From Nitrospiria bacterium (GTDB lineage Bacteria > Nitrospirota > Nitrospiria > Nitrospirales > UBA8639), in contig JAUIKP010000165.1 in NCBI GenBank assembly GCA_030430725.1, positions 1-7,080 of the forward strand: a DNA stretch of 7,080 nt. The letters run 5' to 3'. Positions 1 to 5,651 of this stretch are shown here, piece after piece. The notes under the pieces are model-generated. The model made no database searches. It was not told where the DNA came from and saw nothing but the letters and a program-made list of their open reading frames with translations. Position 1 is the first letter of the stretch, and every line of letters starts with the position of its first letter. A program made the position numbers and the translations under genes.

Positions 1-2
1 GC

Positions 3-146
3 ATTCTCTTCTTCACTAAAACGAACGTGGGAGCCCCGCTCTTTGAGCGAGGAGGAAATGTTCGGCCGGCCGGAGGCCGGTCCAAGTTGGGATCCCAAAG
101 GCCCATGGGCATTCAACGGACCAGTCAGTCGGTATCCTCGGTATGA
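3..146 (+). CDS. tnpB: C-terminal tail of TnpB-like RNA-guided nuclease/transposase accessory protein (5' partial)
   Basis: This frame is open from the window edge to TGA at 144-146 and encodes about 47 residues. It contains TKTNVGAPLFERGGNVRPAG and ends TSQSVSSV. TnpB/OrfB proteins often end with a weakly conserved tail of the form N-T-V-G...GxxVRP...(S/K)xxxS, lying after the RuvC and zinc-finger parts, which would be outside this window. TnpB is a guide-RNA-directed DNA nuclease encoded in IS200/IS605 and IS607 elements. The hairpin 48 bases downstream of the stop supports the call. Frame 1 is also open, to TGA at 178-180 (ending KQKTKQLKLF), and cannot be fully excluded. The frame was chosen on the GGNVRP resemblance, which is recognition by eye. 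The nuclease core is not visible, so activity cannot be judged. Confidence 0.45.
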   Translation: MLFFTKTNVGAPLFERGGNVRPAGGRSKLGSQRPMGIQRTSQSVSSV

Positions 147-213
147 GAAGCAAAAGACGAAGCAATTGAAGTTGTTTTGAGGTTATAGGAAAGCCCCGCC
201 CTTTGGGCGGGGA
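32..213 (+). ncRNA. Candidate omega-RNA scaffold overlapping the tnpB 3' end
   Basis: Five palindromes or hairpins cluster here: 34-52 (CCCCGCTC-TTT-GAGCGAGG, one mismatch), 63-72 (CGGCCGGCCG), 87-98 (TTGGGATCCCAA), 101-110 (GCCCATGGGC) and 194-212 (perfect 8-bp stem). In known TnpB systems the guide RNA is transcribed from the 3' end of tnpB through the right end, with the guide formed by sequence beyond the element. Extent and processing are inferred; only the secondary-structure density is seen directly. Confidence 0.35.
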
Positions 214-510
214 ACTTTTCTATGGTTTCCCGGGTCATAGCACACGACAATTCCCCCACAAATATGTGCGAGAGGTTGCCGATCAACGGTTATTTCTCAA
301 CACGTTTGGGGGCGTTGTAGGCCACCTCCGTGCACGGTCATGCCACCCTTCATTACTCGTTCCGAAAGGGTATTGAAGGGGTTGACCAAAACCACGGCCT
401 GTACGAATGGAGTGATATACAGGACTAAAGGATGGGGTCACACAATGAGGAAGGCCGCTCAGAGAACGTGAGTAGACAAGGTGAAAGTGTCACGACTCAC
501 TTCTCATTCT
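214..510. other. Intergenic, no gene recognised
   Basis: All frames are broken by stops, and the longest short frames resemble no protein. The stretch holds a 10-bp palindrome CCGTGCACGG at 328-337, a 6-bp inverted repeat CCTGTA/TACAGG at 398-423 with a 14-base loop, and the stem-loop at 468-500 described separately. If the element to the left is an IS200/IS605 copy, its target flank starts near the left edge of this stretch. Confidence 0.6.
468..500 (-). terminator. Stem-loop just after the lipoprotein gene stop
   Basis: On the minus strand GTGAGT and GACA pair with TGTC and ACTCAC (10 pairs, a 3x1 internal loop, 9-base loop). It begins about 10 bases after the TAA of the 511-981 gene. No T-run follows, so it may be an mRNA-end stabilising hairpin or a weak terminator. 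Confidence 0.3.
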
Positions 511-981
511 TTACCGAAGAGGTGAGAGGAGGCTGTGTGTGACCTGAGGGGAACAGGGCATTTGGAGCAATGTAAATCGGCCACCCGGTTGAGTGGGAGA
601 ATTGTCGCTTTTTATTCGTGTGTACCACCACCGGCCTTCAGCCTGATTGCCGGACGATGACAAGAGAAGATCAAACTCACCTTCCCGATCGTTTTTAGTC
701 TGATGCCATTTGCCTTGCCACCGGCCATTGTCGAGTTTGGTTGTCGACAAACGCCCTCCTTGCCATGGATACATGCCGTGGCCTTTCCGATTCAACGTTA
801 AGCAGTACGCACCGTTTTCATCACGGTATTCCCATGTCCCGGCTAGATCCGATTTCTTGATTGAAGACGTTTGTCCATCGTGACCCGGTGCATGCACTTG
901 AGGTTCCGGAGGGGTCGATCGACAACCAAAAAATACAAATTGGAGGAAAAGAAAGATTCCCACCAATTTCCATTTGCGCAT
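511..981 (-). CDS. Putative small lipoprotein, function unknown
   Basis: The product is 156 residues from the ATG at 981. This start gives a classic signal peptide: MRKWK, then a run of F/L/V/I residues ending FFGC, with Cys20 as the candidate lipidated residue. The lipobox is loose: Gly at -1 is right, but Phe at -2 and -3 is atypical. A longer start at 1008 would add nine residues ahead of the signal peptide, and neither start has a strong ribosome binding site. After a Pro/His-rich linker (about residues 21-42) the mature part has a beta-strand pattern beginning LAGTWEYRDENG and containing Trp/Gly repeats (GRWQGKW, AEGRWWYTR). This resembles the short beta-barrel folds of lipocalin-like small lipoproteins. 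No enzyme motif is visible. Its likely site is the periplasmic face of a membrane. It appears to be transcribed alone, with a terminator-like hairpin upstream at 1166-1188 and a stem-loop after the stop. Confidence 0.7.
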   Translation of the reverse strand: MRKWKLVGIFLFLQFVFFGCRSTPPEPQVHAPGHDGQTSSIKKSDLAGTWEYRDENGAYCLTLNRKGHGMYPWQGGRLSTTKLDNGRWQGKWHQTKNDREGEFDLLLSSSGNQAEGRWWYTRIKSDNSPTQPGGRFTLLQMPCSPQVTHSLLSPLR

Positions 982-1165
982 ATGGACCGTTTCCCGAGTC
1001 TTTGTCATGATCCGATTTTCCGTTTTTCTTCACGACCGTTAGGGAACTCTCGCCTCGCTAACCATCATCTTCGCGTTTTTTTTGAAGCATGTTTTCCAAG
1101 CGGTCTATGGTTTTTTCATTGATATTTTCAAATTATGACATGGTATTCATATGGCTTACATGGAC

Positions 1166-1188
1166 AAAAGACCCTGGCAGACAGGGCC
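1166..1188 (-). terminator. Rho-independent terminator candidate
   Basis: On the minus strand GGCCCTG pairs with CAGGGTC around a TCTGC loop (seven pairs including one G-U), directly followed by TTTTGT. The G-U pair and the T-run both fit minus-strand RNA and not plus-strand RNA. It lies about 125 bases after the stop of the coiled-coil gene and insulates the lipoprotein gene from it. Confidence 0.5.
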
Positions 1189-1259
1189 AATATCCAAAAG
1201 GCATGGGGAATTTCGTGAAAGGAGGCGTGAATTGGAAGAGGGCGGGAATAGGTAAAGAT

Positions 1260-1282
1260 TTATGGTATAGACCGCACCATAA
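1260..1282 (-). repeat. AT-rich inverted repeat after the coiled-coil gene
   Basis: TTATGGT and ACCATAA form a perfect 7-bp stem with a 9-base loop, about 30 bases past the stop at 1312. On the minus strand it is followed by ATCTTTACC. It could be a 3'-end hairpin or weak terminator. The stem is poor in GC. Confidence 0.3.
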
Positions 1283-1311
1283 TCTCCAGGAGCCTCATCC
1301 GTCATTCCTTG

Positions 1312-1554
1312 TCAATTTAGGCACAACCCTTCGTCTTCCCGGTTCTTTGGCCCGACCTCTTCAGATACTGTCCTCGCCTCCTTTTTCTCCTCGTCAGGAT
1401 GGCCATGGGACGGGTGTTTTTTATGAAAAATTTCCTCGCGAAGGCGGTGGTTTTCCTTCACCACTTGAGAAAGTTCCTTGATCAGTTTTCGATTTTGTTC
1501 CTGAAGATATAAAATTTCCCGTTCTAATTGCTCGATATTTAAAAAATTCACCAT
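1312..1554 (-). CDS. Small coiled-coil protein, function unknown
   Basis: The product is 80 residues. The start is set by a near-perfect ribosome binding site (GGGAGGAG, minus strand of 1558-1565, with a 5-base spacer from its GGAGG core to ATG). The reading frame extends upstream to 1647, but the ATG there has no such site. Residues 8-45 or so form one amphipathic, charged helix with Leu/Ile at heptad-like spacing (IEQLEREILYLQEQN, KELSQVVKENHRLREEI), so a coiled-coil dimer is likely. The rest is a His/Lys/Glu-rich, probably disordered tail (HKKHPSHGHPDEEKK). There is no signal peptide, membrane segment or enzymatic motif. The architecture resembles small helical proteins such as ZapB- or SlyX-like coiled coils, but I do not assign it to either. 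It is flanked by intergenic DNA on both sides, so it is probably monocistronic and, from its ribosome binding site, well translated. Confidence 0.7.
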   Translation of the reverse strand: MVNFLNIEQLEREILYLQEQNRKLIKELSQVVKENHRLREEIFHKKHPSHGHPDEEKKEARTVSEEVGPKNREDEGLCLN

Positions 1555-1614
1555 CGTCTCCTCCCTTTTGGTGCTTCCGACCTCGGAATGTTGAAACATA
1601 AAGCCAGCCTCGTC

Positions 1615-1629
1615 TCTGTCCATGACAGA
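1615..1629. repeat. Short perfect hairpin in the leader of the coiled-coil gene
   Basis: TCTGTC-CAT-GACAGA is a perfect 6-bp inverted repeat with a 3-base loop, about 60 bases upstream of the coiled-coil start. It could be a regulator site or leader hairpin. No promoter elements could be placed confidently near it. Confidence 0.3.
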
Positions 1630-1745
1630 ATCGAGAGGTCTTTTCATCTTATCAGGTCATTCAACAAATGAGGAATGCTATGTTCCGCAGAGTTGGTTTA
1701 CCGAATCCGGATGTGGATTTCACCAGGATGTGACATGAGCCATCT

Positions 1746-2237
1746 TCAATCGGATGAAGCCGGCGCCTCGGAGGTCGACGCTGATGTTCCGGTCCACCAT
1801 TGTTTTTCGGCGGGTTTTTCTTTTTTCATGTGTTCCGTCATTCCACAAATTTCATTTTCACTCATTTTTCCGATCGGATTCAGGCGGGCATCCCGATACT
1901 TCCATGAATGAATCGGGATGACATATTGTTCTCCGGAAAGAAGAGAGCCATAACATACCCTGGATGTCGACATGGGGGGCGCTGCGGCTAATTTTTCGGA
2001 TTGTCTTTTCCAGAGGTCCTGTCAAACCCAACTCGGGATCTTTCAGATCTCCCCGGGATACACAAACATAAATATGGTGAGGTGACTCAGCAGGAGCTCC
2101 CAATGTGTCTCAAAACGTTTACATAATCGAGCCCAATTGAGCTTGGGACCGCAGGAATGAAACAGATGAATGATGTCCGCTCCATCATACCGATGGATGG
2201 TGTGGGGTTCGTCTGGCGTGGAACCATGGTTTAGGTC
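1746..2237 (-). pseudogene. Decayed C-terminal half of a nucleotidyltransferase-family protein
   Basis: Read in one minus-strand frame from just inside the metallophosphoesterase stop, the DNA encodes HRYDGADIIHLF, then HWELLLSHLTIFMFVYPGE, KIPSWV, CYGSLLSGEQY and YRDARLNPIG, in that order. I recognise this order as the C-terminal half of a bacterial nucleotidyltransferase family. Family members have an N-terminal half with the catalytic Gly-Gly/DxD-type centre, then RYDGAD, HWRVLLSHL, FVYPGE, CRGTLLS and YRDARL blocks. Two TGA codons (2043-2045 and 2022-2024) interrupt the frame within the block after VYPGE, and family similarity continues past both without a frame change. The N-terminal catalytic half is absent: the frame is closed by TGA at 2238-2240, and the metallophosphoesterase occupies that DNA. 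So this is a 5'-truncated, nonsense-interrupted remnant. Its position fits a former operon with the phosphoesterase. Standard gene finders would instead report unrelated short frames here. Confidence 0.8.
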
Positions 2238-3076
2238 TCATGAAAATCGATAGGGGTTGCCAGTTTGAGGGTATGCACAAAAAATGGCAGCATGGCAGGA
2301 TTCGTCCGATGAAGCAGGGGCATTGCCGCATTCCATACTGGTATGTGATTGCTGATCCTTCCTTCCATTTTCCCATGATGTGCATGTCCATGAAACACCA
2401 CATTGACCGGATAGCGCATCAGGACCTCTTCTAACATGCTGGACCCAAAAAACGGGATGATTTCCTTTGCTTCACCTTCAACCGTTTCCCGAATAGGGGC
2501 ATAATGTAAAATCGCCACACGGTGAGTATTCTTGGATTGCCTGAGTGCAGCTTCAAAATTTCGAGCTTCCTGTTGGGTCTCTTGGACGAATTCTTTCATG
2601 ATTGCTTCACCCCATGGCTGCGATGCCTCGTTTCCAAATCCCCCTCCGAATCCTTTCACGCCGATACAATCAATTCCGTTGACCCTATGGGACGTGCCAT
2701 CAAGAATGATAATTCCGGCTTCTTCAAATACCTGCCGTATGATATCGGCCTTTCCTTGTTCATGATCATGGTTACCCAGGACACCAGGCACAGGACAGGA
2801 AAAATTTTCTAGACACTCCGATAAGGTGTTCGCTTCCTCTGGATCGCCACGATGGGTCAAATCGCCACATAACACCACCACATCAGCTTTTTCTTTCATT
2901 TCGTGACAGACCGATCGTAAGAATTCCGGAGATATAAAAGAGCAGTGCAGGTCTCCCACTGCCGCAATTCGAATCACCGAGCCCTGTTTCACATCATGGG
3001 TATCCGTGGATTCAGGAGGGGAGAAAAGGGAAGACCGGACCCAGGGGTTTCGTTGGAAAATGGGTATTGAACACAT
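2231..3076 (-). CDS. Calcineurin-like metallophosphoesterase
   Basis: The product is 281 residues from the ATG at 3076. A TTG two codons earlier (3082) is possible, neither start has a clear ribosome binding site, and the conserved domain only begins at residue 36. All five metallophosphoesterase motifs are present: GDLHC (Asp42, His44), CGDLTHRGD (Asp72), GNHDHE (Asn102, His103, Asp104), LHYAP (His191) and FHGHAHHG (His231, His233). These residues bind two metal ions, and the family hydrolyses phosphomono- or phosphodiesters. The exact substrate cannot be read from sequence. The KGFGGGFG segment (residues 141-148) and a TVEGE block after HYAP mark a subfamily of cytosolic phosphoesterases. 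There is no signal peptide, although residues 1-35 are poorly conserved and may not all be translated. Its stop overlaps the open frame of the nucleotidyltransferase remnant downstream, which suggests an original two-gene operon. The tail after MPLL (FFVHTLKLATP) looks less like the family and may be altered. Confidence 0.93.
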   Translation of the reverse strand: MCSIPIFQRNPWVRSSLFSPPESTDTHDVKQGSVIRIAAVGDLHCSFISPEFLRSVCHEMKEKADVVVLCGDLTHRGDPEEANTLSECLENFSCPVPGVLGNHDHEQGKADIIRQVFEEAGIIILDGTSHRVNGIDCIGVKGFGGGFGNEASQPWGEAIMKEFVQETQQEARNFEAALRQSKNTHRVAILHYAPIRETVEGEAKEIIPFFGSSMLEEVLMRYPVNVVFHGHAHHGKMEGRISNHIPVWNAAMPLLHRTNPAMLPFFVHTLKLATPIDFHET

Positions 3077-3455
3077 AGACAAATGACATCAGAAAGAGGA
3101 TTCATCCGGACCTGGCAAAGGCCCTGGAAAGGGTAAACTCATAGGCGGCGCCCAGGGTTCTTCCCAGTAGGAAAAAACTTCATTCATGCTAGTGTCATCA
3201 TGGAGGAATCGGATTCGTCATTATGGAAATGTGAGGTGGAGAAAGTTCTGGCAATCGGAACGGGTCCGGGAGCGTGGATCAGGATATGAATCGTGTCCCG
3301 CAAGAAGAGTGAAATGTCTTCCGCCTACTCAACCGTTCCGAGGCCTTGGTAGGTGAACATAGAGTGAAACCTCTCTCTATCCATGAGTGACAGACCGCAC
3401 AACATTGGGCATTCCTGAGGACAGGCCTGTTCCGTAGAAAAGAGAGACCTGAGCA
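3077..3455. other. Divergent intergenic region between the phosphoesterase and GH15 genes
   Basis: Both flanking genes read outward, so their promoters must lie here, but no convincing -35/-10 pair is visible on either strand. A dyad, ACAGGCCTGT (3421-3430), extendable by a G-U and a G-C pair, sits 26 bases before the GH15 start codon and could form a leader hairpin or operator. An imperfect direct repeat, CCTGGCAAAGG / CCTGGAAAGG, lies at about 3110-3130. A minus-strand frame with CxxC-like cysteines (3279-3506) overlaps the GH15 start and is probably chance. Confidence 0.5.
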
Positions 3456-5258
3456 TTGATACGGTACCCGCCGATCGAACAGCATGGCGTCATCGGGGAT
3501 TTGCATACGGTGGCATTAGTGAGGATGAACGGTTCGATCGATTTTATGTGTTTCCCACGTTTCGATTCCCCCACCATTTTTGCCTCTTTGCTTGATCAAC
3601 AACACGGGGGAGAATTTTCCATCCTTGCCGTTCGTCCTAACGGCCAAGAAAAGCAACTGTACCTGACCGATACGAACATTCTCCTGACGCAACTATATGC
3701 CGATGAAGGGATGGGGGAAATTTCAGACTTTATGCCCATTGAAGAAGCCGGTCAGATTCATAATGTGATTCGCCGTGTGAAAACCGTTCGCGGGCAAATG
3801 CAATACCGCATGCGGTGCGCCCCAAGGTTCAATTACGCCAGCGCGTCTCATTTCATTGAACAACATCATGCCAAAGAAGTGGTTTTTATTTCCCGCGGGC
3901 CGGATCGGACCCGCTTGCGACTTCGCGCGTCCATTCCTATTCAGGTGCACGATCAGGATGTCATTGCGCAATTCACGTTGAAAGCTGAGGAGCATGCCAC
4001 CTTCATTCTGGAGGATGCCGGCAATAGTGACTGGTCCGCCGCCTCCAATCCGGAGGATGTGGCGGAGGTCTTTAAGAACACGATGAATTTTTGGCACAAC
4101 TGGTTGACCTCCTGTCGGTATGAAGGTCGCTGGCGAGAAACCATCCATCGTTCCGCCCTGCTTCTGAAATTGTTGACCTTTCGTCCAAATGGAGCGATTG
4201 TCGCTTCCCCCACATTTGGGCTTCCGGAAATCATCGGTGGAGAACGAAATTGGGATTACCGGTATACCTGGATTCGCGATGCCGCTTTTACCGTGTATGC
4301 GTTTTTGCGCCTGGGATTTACGCAAGAGGCCGTTGCCTTTAACGAATGGGTGGAAGACCGCTTTAGCCATAAGAACGGGCAGCACCCTCTCCAGGTCATG
4401 TATCGGATCGATGGTAGTAGGGATCTATCCGAACAGACCCTGCCGAACTTGACCGGATATCGAGGGTCTTCGCCGGTCAGGATCGGCAATGCCGCCCATG
4501 AACAGCTTCAAGTCGACGGGTTGGGGGCCCTCATGGATTCCGTCTACTTATCCAATAAATATGGGAGACTCATTTCCTATGAGTTTTGGAAAAGTCTGGC
4601 GCGTCTGATCGATTGGGTCTGTGACCACTGGCAGGTTCCGGATCATGGAGTATGGGAATTTCGCGGCCAACCTCGTGAATTTTTGTATTCCCGCTTGTTC
4701 TGTTGGGTGGCCATCGATCGGGGGATACGGTTGGCGAAAAAACGGTCCTTGCCCGGACCGATCCGACGGTGGGAACAGGTTCGGAATGAAATCTACGAAG
4801 AAGTGATGCAGGACTTCTGGAATCCCGAGTTGAAATGCTTCGTTCAATATAAGGGCAGTCAAATTTTGGATGCGTCAAGTCTGGTGATGCCCTTAGTCAA
4901 ATTTGTCAGTCCGAGGGACCCCCGGTGGTTGATGACGCTCTCGTCTATTGAATCCCATCTTGTCGAGGATTCGCTTGTCTATCGTTTTCGCGAAAAAAAT
5001 CGAATCCGGGATCAACGTTCAACGGAGAATGGAAGCTTTTCGATGTGTACGTTTTGGTACATTGAGTGTTTATCTCGCGCCGGAGATGTCAAAAAGGCCC
5101 AATTTCTGTTTGATAAAATGCTAGGCCATGCCAATCATCTCGGATTATTCGGCGAAGCGTTAGGTCCCGGCATGGCGCATTTGGGTAACTTTCCTCAAGC
5201 TCTGACGCATTTGGCCCTCATCAGCGCGGCATATGATCTGAACCGGCGTATGGAATAA
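3456..5258 (+). CDS. Glycoside hydrolase family 15 protein (glucoamylase/trehalase-like)
   Basis: The product is 600 residues, the usual length for bacterial GH15. The start is a TTG: an in-frame TGA at 3450-3452 lies just upstream, and the family's N-terminal signature (PIEQHGVIGDLHTVALV, residues 6-22) begins immediately. Residues 1-200 or so form the N-terminal beta-sandwich. Residues from about 225 to the end form the (alpha/alpha)6 barrel, with GGERNWDYRYTWIRDAAF (261-278), RIGNAAHEQLQVDG (342-355), GVWEFRG (398-404) and LFGE (564-567) followed by LGNFPQALTHLALI (576-589). Glu401 and Glu567 are the likely catalytic acid and base of this inverting enzyme, which releases glucose from alpha-glucans or trehalose. 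There is no signal peptide, so it is cytosolic. Many relatives have Y-G-E after QLD at 351-357 where this protein has DGLGA, a hint of altered substrate contacts. No ribosome binding site is obvious, so translation may be modest. Substrate cannot be settled from sequence. Confidence 0.96.
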   Translation: MIRYPPIEQHGVIGDLHTVALVRMNGSIDFMCFPRFDSPTIFASLLDQQHGGEFSILAVRPNGQEKQLYLTDTNILLTQLYADEGMGEISDFMPIEEAGQIHNVIRRVKTVRGQMQYRMRCAPRFNYASASHFIEQHHAKEVVFISRGPDRTRLRLRASIPIQVHDQDVIAQFTLKAEEHATFILEDAGNSDWSAASNPEDVAEVFKNTMNFWHNWLTSCRYEGRWRETIHRSALLLKLLTFRPNGAIVASPTFGLPEIIGGERNWDYRYTWIRDAAFTVYAFLRLGFTQEAVAFNEWVEDRFSHKNGQHPLQVMYRIDGSRDLSEQTLPNLTGYRGSSPVRIGNAAHEQLQVDGLGALMDSVYLSNKYGRLISYEFWKSLARLIDWVCDHWQVPDHGVWEFRGQPREFLYSRLFCWVAIDRGIRLAKKRSLPGPIRRWEQVRNEIYEEVMQDFWNPELKCFVQYKGSQILDASSLVMPLVKFVSPRDPRWLMTLSSIESHLVEDSLVYRFREKNRIRDQRSTENGSFSMCTFWYIECLSRAGDVKKAQFLFDKMLGHANHLGLFGEALGPGMAHLGNFPQALTHLALISAAYDLNRRME

Positions 5259-5267
5259 CCTGTTGCC

Positions 5268-5286
5268 TCTCCCGCCGGGCAGGAGA
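5268..5286 (+). terminator. Weak hairpin after GH15
   Basis: TCTCC and GGAGA pair with one mismatch and two further inner pairs, ten bases after the GH15 stop. Only scattered T's follow (TGTCCTTTTC), so termination here is uncertain. Confidence 0.25.
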
Positions 5287-5397
5287 AGGCTGTTCGTCTC
5301 TGTCCTTTTCATGCCAATGAACGGGCTGAATTGGCAGTGACGTATACGATTGATGTCGATGGGCCATGACTCCAATCGGCATTTTTCTGATAGGTGG

Positions 5398-5526
5398 GTC
5401 TGTTGAAAAAAGCCGCCGGCGGCGTTCTCGCCCTTTTTCCGTGCTCACGTACTACGCGAACGCTGCGCGCGCAAAAACGGCTGAGGCCCTCCCTTCGACA
5501 TGACTCAGGGCAGGACTGGACGGACC
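5398..5526. repeat. Candidate dispersed intergenic repeat (MITE/REP-like)
   Basis: A non-coding block begins TCTGTTGAAAAAAGCC and contains a perfect 12-bp palindrome GCCGCCGGCGGC (5412-5423). AGCCG (5411-5415) and CGGCT (5478-5482) bracket it as an inverted pair. CGTGCTCACGTACTACGCG and GCGCGCGCAAAAAC lie between them, and TGGACGGACC lies near the right end. I recall similar GTTGAAAAA...GCCGCCxGCGGCGTTCTCGCC...CTGGACGG blocks as many-copy intergenic repeats in Nitrospira-like genomes. This is memory and not a search result. The expected right terminal TTTTTGAACAG is missing, so the copy seems degraded or interrupted. Confidence 0.45.
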
Positions 5527-5549
5527 CTTAGGGAAGACTCAGGGCCTGC
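5486..5549. repeat. REP-like palindromic motif with a second degenerate copy
   Basis: CCCTTCGACATGACTCAGGG lies within GCCCTC...AGGGC, which can fold with GCCCT (5486-5490) against AGGGC (5507-5511). The string resembles the CCTTCGACA-GGCTCAGG palindromic repeats found across many bacterial genomes. The 10-mer GACTCAGGGC recurs exactly at 5502-5511 and 5536-5545, suggesting two tandem remnants inside or beside the larger repeat. Confidence 0.4.
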
Positions 5550-5592
5550 TTTGTGGAACCGACCCGGAGCCATTGATGCGTCATCTCACCCT

Positions 5593-5623
5593 GGGCAAAT
5601 TTGCCCTTGAAAATCTTTATTAT
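5593..5623 (+). promoter_or_regulatory. 14-bp perfect palindrome and AT-rich -10-like sequence before the CHAD gene
   Basis: GGGCAAATTTGCCC (5593-5606) is perfectly symmetric and is followed by TATTAT (5618-5623), a plausible -10, 28 bases before the CHAD start codon. The palindrome occupies the place of a -35 box and no -35 consensus is seen, so it could be an operator or activator site. A terminator role is less likely, as no run of T's follows it directly. Confidence 0.35.
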
Positions 5624-5651
5624 TCAACACTCCCTAGATGAAGGTACGGAA

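Larger units (their letters stand above)
1..213 (+). mobile_element. Right end of an IS200/IS605-type (tnpB) element, left part outside window
   Basis: Seen: a reading frame resembling the end of TnpB stops at 144-146. It is followed at 194-212 by a perfect 8-bp GC hairpin, CCCCGCCC-TTT-GGGCGGGG, inside the string GGAAAGCCCCGCCC. Known: IS200/IS605 elements end in a subterminal hairpin shortly after tnpB, and GGAAGCCCCGCCCTT-type hairpins are common there. Inference: this is the right end. The exact cleavage point, probably a few bases after 213, cannot be fixed without an empty-site sequence. No tnpA is visible, so the copy could be a tnpB-only (IS1341-like) element. Confidence 0.5.
982..1311. 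other. Intergenic between two minus-strand genes
   Basis: No convincing gene. A plus-strand frame crosses this region into the coiled-coil gene but has no recognisable protein content. The stretch holds a good minus-strand terminator candidate (1166-1188) and a weaker AT-rich hairpin (1260-1282). The promoter of the lipoprotein gene must lie between 982 and 1165. CATAAT on the minus strand (within 1131-1138) is a possible -10, but no matching -35 is present. Confidence 0.55.

Noticed and set aside
1..180. Frame 1 reading (ending KQKTKQLKLF) as the tnpB tail
   Set aside because: It is open to a TGA at 178-180, but frame 3 has the better TnpB-like GGNVRP tail. Frame 1 is kept only as an alternative.
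1089..1481. Plus-strand 130-codon frame
   Set aside because: Antisense to the coiled-coil gene, with low-complexity Pro/Gly content and no family resemblance.
2022..2045. UGA recoding (selenocysteine or tryptophan) in the nucleotidyltransferase frame
   Set aside because: The N-terminal half is missing, the TGA sites do not match conserved Cys or Trp positions, and no convincing stem-loop follows. Decay explains it more simply.
1858..2103. Minus-strand 81-codon frame
   Set aside because: It is an out-of-frame shadow of the nucleotidyltransferase remnant, whose conserved blocks lie in another frame.
3279..3506. Minus-strand cysteine-containing frame over the GH15 start
   Set aside because: It overlaps a strong gene start, has no ribosome binding site, and its cysteine spacing matches no domain I recognise.
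3723..4385. Minus-strand 220-codon frame inside GH15
   Set aside because: Complementary-strand shadow of a fully supported GH15 coding region.
5221..5448. Minus-strand 75-codon frame after GH15
   Set aside because: It spans the GH15 3' end and the repeat, with an Arg-rich N-terminus encoded by the repeat and no proper ribosome binding site.
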